From NCBI GenBank assembly GCA_948567375.1, contig OX419757.1, forward strand, positions 57,037,665 to 57,101,664: a stretch of 64,000 nucleotides of DNA, written 5' to 3'. Origin of the DNA: Lunularia cruciata. Lineage: Eukaryota; Streptophyta; Marchantiopsida; Lunulariales; Lunulariaceae. The notes under the pieces were generated by a model. That model saw only the letters and a program-made list of their open reading frames with translations, was not told the origin of the DNA and did no database searches. The position numbers and the translations under genes are program-made. Shown in pieces: positions 13,500-23,399 of this stretch; position 1 is the stretch's first letter, and every line of letters begins with the position of its first letter.

Positions 13500-14437
13500 T
13501 ACAAAGGCCGAGGGCCTCTAGGGAAATGAGTGCAATAATTGGTAGATATGTGCCCAATACGGCCACAATTGTAACAACGGCGTTGTTCTCCTCGAGTCTC
13601 TTCTCCTCGTGGGACTCCATCTCTTCGTTCTTCTACCCGTCTCCGCTCCCCTTCAAGCGGCCGTGCTCCTCAATCTTGGAATCAAAGGTTGCCCAATTCC
13701 ATCGGTATTGGTCCACCCATGTGTGGCATTTTTGCCCGATAATGTTGAGGTGGAACTACTCCTTCACCTCCACCTAATGCTCCTACTATTCTCTACGCAC
13801 AAGCAATGGCTTCAAATACCGTGCAAGGGTTTTGCACCATGACTTCTTCGCAAATCCGCTCTTTCAACTCTTGTTTGAAATCGTCAAGAGCCTCTGCTGG
13901 ACTCATGTCGGTAATTGCAACTTGTAGATCCAGAAATGCCTCCACATACTCTTATACGTAATTCTTTTGTCTCAATCTCCATAGTCGGGTTCGAGCCATT
14001 TGCACAGAATCCACCGATTGGAAATTCTTCAACATTCCTTCTTGCATTGTTGTCCATGTGACCTCCCTTCTCTTGGCCAGCATGGATCGTTCCCAAGCAT
14101 CATACCATGTGAGCGCTTTATCGGTCAAGTACCCACATGCAAACACGCCTGCAGCATGCTCTATGATCTTTGTTGAGAACAATCGGAAATATCGATTCAT
14201 TCTCGAGATCCAATTTTCCACTACTCCCATCATACACTGCCCCTTGTAAGGCTTGATGTTGCAGGTCTTCTTCATCCGGAGTAGCAATGTGGCTTCATCG
14301 TTGATAGGGTTTGTAGGCACGGGTGCCTCTCCAAGTACTTTGGTTGTAGGCATTGGGTTTTGAGACGGCTCTTCTCCTTGCATGGCTTGATCATTGCTGA
14401 GGATCTGCACTTGACTTTGTAATGTCTCCATGGTCAT
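13500..14437 (-). pseudogene. G1 copy 1 gag remnant with zinc knuckle
   Basis: A gag-like protein begins near 14437 with METLQSQVQILSNDQAM. The gag core has VVENWISRMNRYFRL and GYLTDKALTWYDAWE (about 14140-14230), matching the retrotransposon gag family. A CCHC-type zinc knuckle (CYNCGRIGHISTNYC) lies near 13545-13590, as expected for nucleic-acid binding by the nucleocapsid part. The same motifs recur in G1 copy 2 (30200-31113). It is broken in several places. Confidence 0.85.
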
Positions 14438-15091
14438 CTTAATCTCTCAAAATTCATTCAGCATCCCTTGCATTCCTTGCACCAACTCTTGCAATTGCGG
14501 ATCCATGGTTCCTGCAACACCCAATTGCTAATGTCTACTTCAATACATAGTCAATATAATCACTCTGGAAGGCGCACAAACTATCGGAACTACCATTGGG
14601 ACCTTAGAAGCTATCACTTGTTGATAATACTCCTCACCAAAATTCCTAACCACAAAATCTATAAACATCACTTTCGGCCTTACTACATAACAAATTTCTA
14701 CTTGAGTGTTGAAAGGGAGAGGATTTGGGACATTCATATCCATTTTATCATAATAGAATGTAGATCATCAAATCCCACTCTTTGTCATATATCATCACAG
14801 GTAGAATCACCAAGTTTGGTGAGTTCATCACTCTGTCCATGAATTCCGCACCAAAGTGATAAACTAGCGATACCCTCATCTGCTCACGCTGGATGTACAT
14901 AACCTTGATGTGGAATGGGTTTGAAAATGGAAAGATAGGTGTGGGAAATTGTCTTCCCGGCGCATCCATCCCATCCACTCTCTAAAGCCCTTCCTAAGTC
15001 TAGCGATTACTCTATGTTCTCCACCTCAGATTACTCAGTTTCAGTAGTTTGTGCTATTCCAAGAGGGGTGATCCACTCTCTTGGACTAGAA
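14438..15091 (-). other. G1 copy 1 leader between PBS and gag, with short open frames
   Basis: About 650 bp separate the primer-binding site from gag, long for an untranslated leader. It contains an open frame at 14748-14978 (NPFHIKVMYIQREQM, YDKEWDLMIYILL) and another at 14540-14743. The first is recognisable in the matching leader of G1 copy 2 (31425-31646) at roughly 80% amino-acid identity by eye. I recognise no family. It may be a captured segment or simply a structured leader. Confidence 0.5.
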
Positions 15092-15108
15092 CACTCGCTT
15101 TGATACCA
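15092..15108 (-). promoter_or_regulatory. Primer-binding site of G1 copy 1
   Basis: Minus-strand TGGTATCAAAGCGAG, one base from the 5' LTR, resembles the complement of the 3' end of initiator methionine tRNA, the usual plant LTR-element primer. Confidence 0.9.
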
Positions 15109-15109
15109 T

Positions 15110-15848
15110 TGTAATACTCCGAGGACAAGAGAAGAGAGAAAACACAGATTGCACACTCAAACATTTGATGCTCCAAGGGAGCACCTTCTCTTTATTATAT
15201 AGACAAAGAGGATCTCCTCCAAGGAAGCTCCACCATAGGATTAGGGACACAGATAGGTGATATGTTAGCAAGCTCCACCCTTGGATTACTTACTTGGATG
15301 GGTGACCTGTCTAGTCTAGGTCCTATCTGGTTGGTCAAACAAGCTTTGACCGGAGGGAATCTTTTAGGGAATCTTCCTATAGGAATCTCAGAATCACGTG
15401 AGTAAGGTACCGTTGGAAAGATCTTGATGAGAAAAACCAGGGCGGAGGGAAGGCCAACCTCTCCTTTGTTGTGGGGGGGATCTGCACATTTTTGAGGCCT
15501 AATTGATCCGTTTAGGCCTCCAAAATTGCCTTTAAAGATTTCAGGCATATTTCGGTTCCTACTCTATTAATAGAAGTCCCCTTTTGGTGATACCTCTTTC
15601 TGATCTGTTTAGTCCATCAGGTGTAACATCCTTCCAGATGTTACCAAACCAATTCTCACCTTTAAATCATATGTCTAACTATTGGTTCTAAGGTTCTAAA
15701 GTCTATTTTGGTTTTTGCCCTACTAGTAGAAGTACTCTTTTGGTGATACTTCTATCTGATCTATTTTGACCATCATGTATAACATCATTCTAGAAGTTAC
15801 CAAACCAAATTTCACATCTAGATCATATGGCTAACCCTTGGTATTACA
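15110..15848 (-). repeat. G1 copy 1, 5' LTR
   Basis: 739 bp, TGTAATACTC...GGTATTACA on the plus strand. U3 holds a diverged tandem duplication of ~156 bp (TAGAAGT...TTTTGGTGATAC...ACCAAACCAA, at about 15571 and 15727). A TATA-like CTATATAATAA lies on the minus strand at 15192-15202. The last five bases before and after the whole element are CCAAG. Confidence 0.95.
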
Positions 15849-16021
15849 CCAAGTAGGTAAATTCTAGAAAGAAGCTTTTGGGGAAGCTTCACTACTAGCT
15901 TAGCTTGCATGCCAAGTAGATGGCTTCTAGAAGGAAGCTTCTTTGTTTGCGTGGCTTGCACTCTAAGAAATTAACTTTTAGGAAGCTTCTTGAGAAGCTT
16001 CTCAAGAGCCTTGTATTTTCT

Positions 16022-16032
16022 CTATAAATACC
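16022..16032 (+). promoter_or_regulatory. TATA box in the split G2 LTR
   Basis: CTATAAATACC, conserved at the same place in all five G2 LTRs of the window (also 47168-47178, 52385-52395, 58129-58139, 62187-62197). Confidence 0.7.
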
Positions 16033-16140
16033 AGAGCCCAAGCTCATGCTAGGCATTTGGAATTTCCCTCATTCAAGTGTTCCAATGTGATCTCACTCCG
16101 ATTTTCCATTCTCTTGTTTGTCTCCTTGGTCTTTTATACT

Positions 16141-16505
16141 TACGTTCACCAATTGGCAAATCAAGAATACCTTGTTCAAGGCTAAAGATTTCTCATACAT
16201 ATTGACAATGCCTTAATCAACTTGTGAGTGGTCTTCTCATGGATAATGTTATATGCAACATTTCTTGCCAACGTCGATCTAACCACACCCAAGGCTTGTC
16301 AATCTAGAAGCTCACACTCAACTTCTTCCATCATTTTTGGTTTTTGCTTCAAGAAGTAGGTGTAGCTTCTTTTGATACAAATAGTCTTTGGTTTTCATCT
16401 TCCAAAATCCAAAATCCTTGCCATTGAACTTGTCAATTTTGACTTTCTCATCTTTTGTCAATGTTCTAATCTCTCTCCAAAGAACCAATACTTTGATACC
16501 ACAAG
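16141..16505 (-). pseudogene. Ty1/copia (C2) gag N-terminal remnant and primer-binding site
   Basis: Minus-strand gag of a copia element. KFNGKDFGFWKMKTKDYL (near 16400-16450) is the classic N-terminal block. It is followed leftwards by ALGVVRSTLARNVAYNII and HEKTTHKLIKAL (about 16180-16300), matching the UBN2-type copia gag. A minus-strand TGGTATCAAAG near 16490-16500 is the primer-binding site. The gag stops abruptly where the G2 LTR ends at about 16140, so the rest of C2 was lost or displaced there. Broken fossil. Confidence 0.8.
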
Positions 16506-16880
16506 GAATTAGGAGAAATAATAGAACAATGAACAAAATTTGCAACTAGGAATTTAAGAGAGCAATGGGAATCCAAATCTGGCCATGTAATAGAGAATCA
16601 TTGATTAATCTTATCAAGAAAACATGCATATGAACTACACCAAAATTTATATGGTTTGGCCAACATCAACCTACATTTATGATTACACAAGTTTTTTAAT
16701 TAACTCTTGAACTATTGATCAAGAACTATCAAAGTCTCATTGACTATAAACACTTACAGTATTTATACACTTGCACTTAGAGACCATTATCTAGTTTTAG
16801 AAATATGTGGTGCAAATTGGTTTTGGATCTAAGCCCTAAATTGTTTGGTATCAACTGATACACTTCACCTCACTCCATGC
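16506..16880 (-). mobile_element. Probable C2 copia 5' LTR remnant
   Basis: It lies just outside the C2 primer-binding site, where the 5' LTR must be. On the minus strand GTATAAATACTG (plus about 16755-16766) looks like a TATA box. No partner LTR and no clean TG end were found, so the limits are guesses. Confidence 0.4.
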
Positions 16881-17444
16881 AAGTAGCATATCCCATAGGT
16901 CCCATGCCCTTAGGTCTTGGAGCCATGCCTGTAGGAGCTATTCCCATAGGTCATGTAGCCATGCTGGCAATCCTGTTGTCCATAGTGCTTGCAGCTCTTA
17001 TTAGGTACATTTGTCCTAAACTTCAAGTGAGCATAACTTCTTTTCTAAAATTCATTTTCCATTATCTTTGTTTCCATGGAAAGCTCTTGAGAAGACAACT
17101 TAAAAAACTAAGGCATGTCTCATTTTCATCTATATTTGCAAAGATATAGGTCCCAATGTGAACTATCTTTTTTTCATACCCATAAATAGAATCCTATAAT
17201 GTGAAGATCTATCATGTACTTACACTTCTACACTCCCATATAAGATCTATATTGTATTGACTCTTAAAAAATCTCATGATAATTATCCCATAGAGATTCT
17301 AGTAATAATCAAACTCCAGACTTAACATAAAGTATTAGATAATCTTGTAATGGGTAGATTCCATTCTTCATTGTTGAGCAAGTTAAGCTCCATGTAGAAG
17401 TGAATGGGAAATGGGGTCAAATAAGTCACTCTTCTATCTACTTC
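16881..17444. other. Unassigned; short imperfect GC-richer repeats
   Basis: 16885-16970 has an imperfect short repeat around CCCATAGGTC and GCCATGC, which translates as a Gly/Pro/Met-rich run with no recognised family. The rest shows nothing recognisable. Confidence 0.4.
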
Positions 17445-17612
17445 TAGCTCCTTGAACATAACACACACTTGCAAATAGAAAATTTGATCCAAATTGATAA
17501 TTGCTCCTTGAACATAGCTAAAACTTGCAAGTAGAAAATTTGATCCCAATTGATAGTTGCTCCTTGAATATAGCTAAAACTTGCAAATAGAAAATTTGAT
17601 CCCAATAGATGA
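17445..17612. repeat. 56 bp tandem repeat, three copies
   Basis: Three head-to-tail units start at 17445, 17501 and 17557, each exactly 56 bp, with core TTGCTCCTTGAACATAGC and AGAAAATTTGATCCCAATTG. Units 2 and 3 differ at only a few positions; unit 1 is more diverged. A degenerate fourth start (CCGCTACTTGATAAACAT) follows. Confidence 0.95.
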
Positions 17613-18764
17613 CCGCTACTTGATAAACATACTCAAAGAAAATCACCTAGTTAATAGTTAAGTAATTTTTTTGGTTTGGAGCAAGAAATTTCATGAGGGA
17701 AGAGAAAATTGCTTGGCATGCAAGATGCTTATAATAAAGTACTTTCCAACCATTACTTGTGGACTTTCCTTTGCTAAAGGACTCTGTGATCTTTGTGTTT
17801 ATCTCTTTGCTTACATTCCCAAACTTGGTGTCAAAGGAGAGTACTCGAGGGATGTATGTCTCTTGCCCAAGTACTATCCTCTAGTGTTCTTTGGACCACA
17901 CCTTTGGATTACCTTGAACGTTATCCAACTTCTTTGGGTGTTTATTTCTTATCTCTTTGACAATTGTAGGGAAACTAAGGGTCTTAATTTCACAATAGAT
18001 ATGTCAAATGTAGTTTTTTTAAGATTTCACTCCTAACATGCATGTCGTACTTGTCCACCATTGGGTAGTAGAGGATCATAGATGAGTTCCTTCTTATTGC
18101 TCTTACTCTCACTAACTTCTTATTTGTGAAGATTACTCATTAAGAGTTCATGACTCCAAGGGATCTAAGTTTACTCTTAAATTCTTTGCTCTTTGTTCTA
18201 TGGATTACTCACATGGGATTTTTGACAAAAAGTGGAGTTACTTGGCCAACTCTTGGTTTAATAGCAAAAGCTCTTTGTCCAATGATCTTCATTGGATACA
18301 TGGTTGTTACCCATATATGAGAAGTCTTTGGTGGCACCAATGGTCCTTAGCAATGGTTCTTTGCTTATGGTGGGGGAATTTGAATTGACACATGGTTTTT
18401 GGCTCTAAAATCCTTGGGTGAAGAACCTTTGCACCCTTCTTCTTTGGTTTAGGCAATTCTTTGCACTTGGAATCATCTTTCTTTCTTCTTTGTACTTGCT
18501 TCTTTACACCTTTAGAGTCTTTGTAGCTCAATTCTTTGTACCTCAACATGTACAAAGACAGTTCTTAAGAATGTCCAAATAAGAAGTTTCTTTCCCAAAC
18601 ACAAGAATTCCTTCTCTTAATTGTACAAAAAGGAAGAAATGAAGACAAAATTGTAAATTTTATAAAATTTTGTGCACCACTTTCATCATTGATCATCAAC
18701 CATTGAAGTGGTTGGTGGAGTCCAACAAGCTTTAAAAGAAGCTTGCATGATTCATTTTGATTTT
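17613..18764. other. Unassigned degenerate DNA
   Basis: Open frames exist on both strands (for example a lysine-rich minus-strand stretch near 18430-18540, ELPKPKKKGAKVLHP) but no family is recognised. Probably decayed element sequence. Confidence 0.35.
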
Positions 18765-20340
18765 ATAGGAGTATGATTTCATAGTTGTTCATAGACTTGT
18801 TGTGAACCATGATGCAGACTAGTTGAGTGGAAACCCATATACTTGCTAGCATGATCAGACAAGTGCACATTGGTATGGTAAGACATTTGAGGAGATGGTA
18901 CCAAGTTGGCATGTATCTATCTTTTATGTATGTTGATTGCAATTCTAACCGTATCTCTATTAGTATGGAAAGAGGACTTGTTGAGATCTTCAATCCAAAG
19001 AATGGATGTATATGTATAGGTCAACTGGATATTTATGATAATTTCTTGGTGATCAACTATCTTTGCACTAGTATTATCTATGGCACAATTAGTGCCAAGG
19101 AGAAAGACAATGTCTTTCAACAAGCAAAGCGGTTCATATTGGAGGGAAAATATCTTCTTTGGATATGGGAAGATGGTAGAATGCAAGTAATACTCCTTCC
19201 ATCTTAGGGACTTCCATTGATATATTATGCTCATGAGGAGCTAGGGCATTTTGCAGCAAAGCAAACATATAGCTTACTTCAAATCATTATTGGTGGCACG
19301 ATATGTAGACTTATGTGTGGCAACTTGTTGTTAGATTATGGTTTGTGACCAAGTTACAACATCATTCAATGTTCATACACCACAATTACACCCACTACAC
19401 ATCATGGGATTGGGTTATCATTGGAGTTTGGACTTTGCTAGACCTTTACTATTGACTATGAGACATCATTGGTATTTTTTGGTTATGGTGGAGCACTTCT
19501 CCAAGTGGCACTTCTTGAAAAGTCCAATGAAGGCATAATTTTATTTTTCTTAGATCAAGTTCTTAGTAATGCACCATCCAAGGTCTTGACTAATAATAAG
19601 GGTTCTTGGGAAAGTTTCAAGTCTTAAGTGCTAAGGCTTTCATTGATCATTGTACTATATCTTGAGATCACTTTGAGATAGATGATTTTGAAAAGAGAGT
19701 CATTTAGATGATGAAGAGAGCTTTACAAAAGTATGGTTTGCAAAGAGTCCACTTGGGAGACTGGAATCTCTAATTACCTTGTTTGGCTATGGGCTATTGT
19801 TTTAGTTGGAAAACATACTTAGCATCCCTCTCTCCCTACTTCTTACTATATGGATGAGATCTTGGTTTACATGCAAATAGTTATCGTGATGCTCTTGTAG
19901 TTTTGGACTTGGATGATCCAAATGTACGGGTGAGTGCATGTTCTCAATGTGTAGAGATCTTTGGAGAGTGAAGCCAATGACCTTTGAGAACTTGGAAATT
20001 TCTCTACATTACATCATGTTATACCACTATTTTAGGAGGAGGATATAGGCCCTCAATCCATTGGTTTCATGTGTGTAATTATGTGTATCTATTGCAAACT
20101 ACACCAACAACTCTTGATGTGACTATAGGCCACAATATTCTGCAAGTGTATGAGATTTTTCCTTCCAAATTCCTCATGTTGGAAGGACACAATGGTATTG
20201 TTTGAAAGGACCATATGAACAATTGTGCACCATGCCACCTCCCAAATGTTGATTACAAATGTTGATGTTGATGGATTCAAGCTTGGCAGTTATATAGGTT
20301 GTCTTGCGGTGCATGTGTGGCTCTATTGGACGAGTTGCTA
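18765..20340 (+). mobile_element. Ty3/gypsy RNase H tail and integrase remnant
   Basis: Plus strand. EYDFIVVHRLVVNHDAD near 18770-18815 matches the end of RNase H (EYDF...R...N..AD.LS). Integrase follows: a zinc-binding segment (YAHEELGHFAAKQTYSLL near 19220-19275), LGYHWSLDFARPLLL near 19400-19450, and WYFLVMVEHFSKW near 19465-19510. The C-terminal block is YRPSIHWFHVCNYVYL near 20045-20095, followed by GHNILQVYEIFPSKFLMLEG near 20130-20190. No chromodomain is visible. A G3 LTR begins ~300 bp downstream, so this is probably the 3' part of a G3 element. Several breaks. Confidence 0.75.
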
Positions 20341-20625
20341 TTATATTGATGTGTGATAGTTTTTTGAGAGGGTAACATATGGCATGTGTCAACATGCCAT
20401 ATGCACTCTTCTCATGGTGATTCCTCAAGTACATGGCTATATCTTCAATGCATCTAATACTTTAGCTAGTTCACTTCTTAGGTGGTATAGATGGAAGAAA
20501 GGAAACTAATGATAGGACATGATAGCACCCAACCTCTTGATCTTTGCCTACCAATAAGGTATACCATATACTTGGAGTAGGTGGCTATATGGAGTTAGGG
20601 TGGCCTAACCATTAGCTAAGGGGGA

Positions 20626-21131
20626 ACTTTAGAGTTTGTGTGTGACTTTTTATATGAGTTGTGTTTCTATGGTGTATGATGTTGACCACAATGTTTGTTG
20701 TGTAGCAATGTATGTATACACAACAACTATCATGGCATTTGCAGTGCCAAAGCTAGTTTGCTCAAACATTGCAATTATTGTCTTGGGGTCATAGTTGTAT
20801 CATTAGCAACTCATAGAATATTTAATATGCCATCCTATTATATTAGGGTTTCTGATTGCACCATCAAAGCTACACTTTGCATCATTAGTACCATAGTATG
20901 TGCTATTAGAGTTGGATCCTTGGCTTCCCAAGGAGAGATATACCTCAAATTGGAGCTCTAGAAAGTTCAGTTCTTTTGTGTTGAGCCTTTGAGTTCTTGG
21001 CTATGGTGGACAGAGCTTGCAAGTGCAGCTTGGAGTCTTTCTGCTTGAGTGGATTTCAAAGTGTAATCAATGCTTGTTGGTAGAGTACAGGCAATTTGAG
21101 ACCTAAGTTCTAATATTTGATTAATTGTAGC
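20626..21131 (+). mobile_element. G3 LTR (old copy)
   Basis: A purine run (AAGGGGGAAC, about 20618-20627) lies just before it, as expected for a polypurine tract. The 3' half matches the LTR at 63479-64000: GTTGAGCCT, GAGTTCTTGGCTATGGTGG and GCTTGAGTGG occur in the same order. The starting motif ACTTTAGAGTTTGTGTGTG recurs at 21132, 506 bp on, where a second partial copy runs to about 21240. Relative to the right-edge copy it has many C-to-T/G-to-A type differences, so it is much older. The exact ends are uncertain. Confidence 0.6.
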
Positions 21132-21240
21132 ACTTTAGAGTTTGTGTGTGATATTTTTTATATAAACTGTATTTCTATAGTTTATTTGTATTTCTATAGT
21201 GTATGATATTGATATAGATTATATAAAAAAGTATAAACAC
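21132..21240 (+). repeat. Partial second G3 LTR start
   Basis: Direct repeat of the first ~100 bp of the LTR at 20626 (ACTTTAGAGTTTGTGTGTG, then a stretch containing TTTCTATAG and GTGTATGAT), followed by unrelated AT-rich sequence. Confidence 0.55.
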
Positions 21241-21429
21241 AACACAATAAAAGTAAATTTAAAACTTTTTATTGGACACACAACTCAAGAATTGTGCCCA
21301 TGAAAAGCCCATTATAAATCTTACAACTAATGCTCTCAATCCTAATTAAGAGAATGCTCAACTCAAGTTTCGAAACCTTTTTAACTACTAAATTCACCTT
21401 GTATAGCACATTGAATCCACGCCGCATAT

Positions 21430-21560
21430 TTATAATGGCAGTTTTTGCTTGTGAAGAGTTTTATTATGGCCCACCCTACTCGGTCGCCCTTTCTCAATTA
21501 ACGCCATTTTCTACTAGTGCAGAGTATTATTATGGCCCCGGGGTCCTTCTTGGAAACTGT
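21430..21560. repeat. Short direct repeat with a CACTA-like end
   Basis: Two related ~40 bp segments end in GAGTTTTATTATGGCCCAC (about 21457-21475) and GAGTATTATTATGGCCCC (about 21525-21540). On the minus strand the second contains CACTAGTAGAAAATGG (about 21504-21519), which looks like a CACTA (En/Spm) transposon terminus. No partner end was found. Confidence 0.3.
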
Positions 21561-22250
21561 AAAGAAGATCGTTCCGGTTCTGCGTCCCCGATAACTTACA
21601 TTGAAAGCCTATGGCAATCTTAGACTTTGAAAGTCTACAAAGTAAATTCAATCATTCATGGTGCCATGAACTAACCATTATCTCAACATCCATAGTACAG
21701 GAACTAGCATAGAGTCCAGCACGTTGTAGATTCATTCCATTCTTGTGTATTCAGGGGAAAGATTGTTCATATATATATATAAAATAAACTGGCAACCGTA
21801 TGTAAATTGAAATATGCTGTAACACCGAGCAAATCTGACATAACTTATATTTCGACCTAACATGAGTCTTTCAGACAAGGAAAGGTACAGGAACTGATGT
21901 TATCGAAAGAAGCAAAATTCCAGCTACACTAAACATGTCTTACATGAACATAGAGATTCGAACGAAACAAAAGTTATAAACTAGGGGGTTTCAGAAATAG
22001 TTATACAGTTTCATAACTTTTCATATAAATAGTTACAAAGCGTTGACTAAATGGGTACGGTGTGTGACCGGGAGGTAGAAAAGATATCATTATGGAGTTC
22101 GAGCCAAGTTTCTTATTATTAGCGCACTCCATATGAGGTGGTTCGTAGAAAATAAAGAATAAAGAATTTTCCGTTATCACTCCATAGTGCATTGATTATG
22201 TATTAGGGTTAATAAAGTTTATCGTTTAGGGTTAGAGTGAAAGTTGCATC

Positions 22251-22410
22251 CACCAAAGGGAGAGCATTCATGATGTTCAAGAACATCCATGGTAATCAAG
22301 AGTTGACAAATTTATGCACTAGCAACCGAGGTCACCAAAGGGAGCATCCATGATGTTCGAGAATACCCATGGTAATCAAAAGTTGATAAATTTATGCACT
22401 AGACTAGCGG
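22251..22410. repeat. 82 bp tandem duplication
   Basis: Units begin CACCAAAGGGAG at 22251 and 22333. They share TCATGATGTTC-type, CCATGGTAATCAA and AATTTATGCACTAG blocks in the same order, with about a tenth of bases changed. Confidence 0.9.
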
Positions 22411-22454
22411 GAACACAATTTTATATGGGATTTAATATGTTAATTTAGGATTAA

Positions 22455-22650
22455 ATGGGATTTTTCTTGTCGTTGCTCGTTGTTGCTCGTCGCTGCCCGT
22501 AACCACCTATTGCTGCCCGTAGCCACACGTTGCCGCCTGTGGCCGCTCGATGGTGCTTAAAGCTCAAAGCTTGTTGGACATGCTCATTGCCGCTGGTTGA
22601 CGCTGGTAGACGTTGGTTGCCGCTGGTAGACGCTCATTGCCACGGGTAGT
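22455..22650. repeat. GC-rich short imperfect repeats
   Basis: Local repeats of GTTGCTCGTCGCTGCCCGT and CGCTGGTAGACGCT type words, period about 12-18 bp, conspicuously GC-rich in an AT-rich surrounding. Not a recognisable coding sequence. Confidence 0.7.
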
Positions 22651-23399
22651 TGTTTGATAGTGCAAGTTGATTTTGCATCCAAATGTGAGCCTACATTGTA
22701 ATCAGGTTTTTGCTAAATTTTTGTTACCTTTTTGGAGTAAAATTCCTTGATCTCCAATTAATTTCTTGGTTGCCGTAAGATGATGCAAATCATTTTCCAT
22801 AACTCGTGCTATCTCCCTCACCACACTAATATATATGGATATGAACCAACACACCAATGCAAAACTACAAAACACACCGGTTTAGTTTATTGACAAGAGC
22901 ATTTGCACAACATTCGCATTTGCAGATGGTGAATTTGAATTTGAATAGTTGAGAGCGGCATTTGGATCTGCCAAAAAATTTCATAAATCCCACTCTAAGA
23001 ATCACACACCAGAAAAATGCGGTATCTCTCTCAAGAAGTCACATAATCTCTTTTGACATTCATTTATTTCACTATGGAACTCCTAAACATCCGTAGTAAA
23101 ATGTCTTATTTTTATAAATGAATGCCAATTGCATGGGATATACTATCTAATAATTTATGAAGCGTTCATTTATTAGCACTTCATCTCTTTACAGAGTTCA
23201 CTAAACAGTTACAAAATTTATTATTTATCCGGTAGATATCTATTAAAACTGTTTCTGAAACCCCCTACTGTATTCGAAAGATCTGAAGTGTATAATAAAT
23301 TCTAAATTATCCAGAATACAGTGCATCATTGCTCACATGTGTAAGATATCACACGTCTTTTGTAATCTATTATCATTTGGGTCGGGATTACTTCTCAGG

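Larger units (their letters stand above)
9305..15848 (-). mobile_element. Structurally complete Ty3/gypsy chromovirus, family G1, copy 1
   Basis: A full-layout LTR retrotransposon of 6.5 kb on the minus strand. LTRs lie at 9305-9981 and 15110-15848; flanking CCAAG (9300-9304 and 15849-15853) is a perfect 5-bp target duplication. A primer-binding site (15092-15108) and polypurine tract (9982-9999) are in place. Gag, protease, RT, RNase H, integrase and a C-terminal chromodomain follow in Ty3 order. It has both ends and all domains but is coding-dead, with about ten breaks by eye. The two LTRs differ at roughly one base in twenty, mostly C/T and G/A changes, and by ~60 bp in length. That implies an insertion millions of years old, clearly after the G2 LTR it sits in. 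Confidence 0.95.
7974..16140 (+). mobile_element. G2 chromovirus fossil, internally rearranged, interrupted by a complete G1 element
   Basis: A G2 copy in three parts. 7974-8235 matches the RNase H/integrase junction in minus orientation (compare 48590-48850). 8236-9096 is in plus orientation and carries integrase C-terminal similarity (AYHPQIDGQTK near 8275-8310, FAYNNSK near 8390-8415) and the tail before the LTR. Its 3' LTR runs 9097-9304, is split by the G1 insertion, and resumes at 15849, ending near 16140 (TATA box at 16022-16032). The head-to-head junction near 8235 shows an inversion after or during insertion. Coding is broken many times. The left LTR is missing. Confidence 0.8.
21984..23265. 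mobile_element. DNA transposon with ~20 bp terminal inverted repeats and TA flanks, probably non-autonomous
   Basis: The left end GGGGGTTTCAGAAATAGTT (21984 onward) and right end AACTGTTTCTGAAACCCCC (to 23265) are inverse complements with one mismatch. Both are bordered by TA (21982-21983 and 23266-23267), fitting a TA target duplication as in Tc1/mariner-like or, with a third base lost, PIF/Harbinger elements. The 1282 bp body encodes no recognisable transposase, so it is probably mobilised in trans. It contains an 82 bp tandem duplication and a GC-rich short-repeat tract, listed separately. Confidence 0.65.

Noticed and set aside
9305-15848. Envelope gene or retrovirus-like status for G1
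   Set aside because: Integrase is followed by a chromodomain and then the polypurine tract and LTR; there is no room or signal for an envelope frame.
16885-16970. Gly/Pro/Met-rich peptide as a small secreted protein
   Set aside because: The frame comes from an imperfect nucleotide repeat, with no supporting upstream or family evidence.
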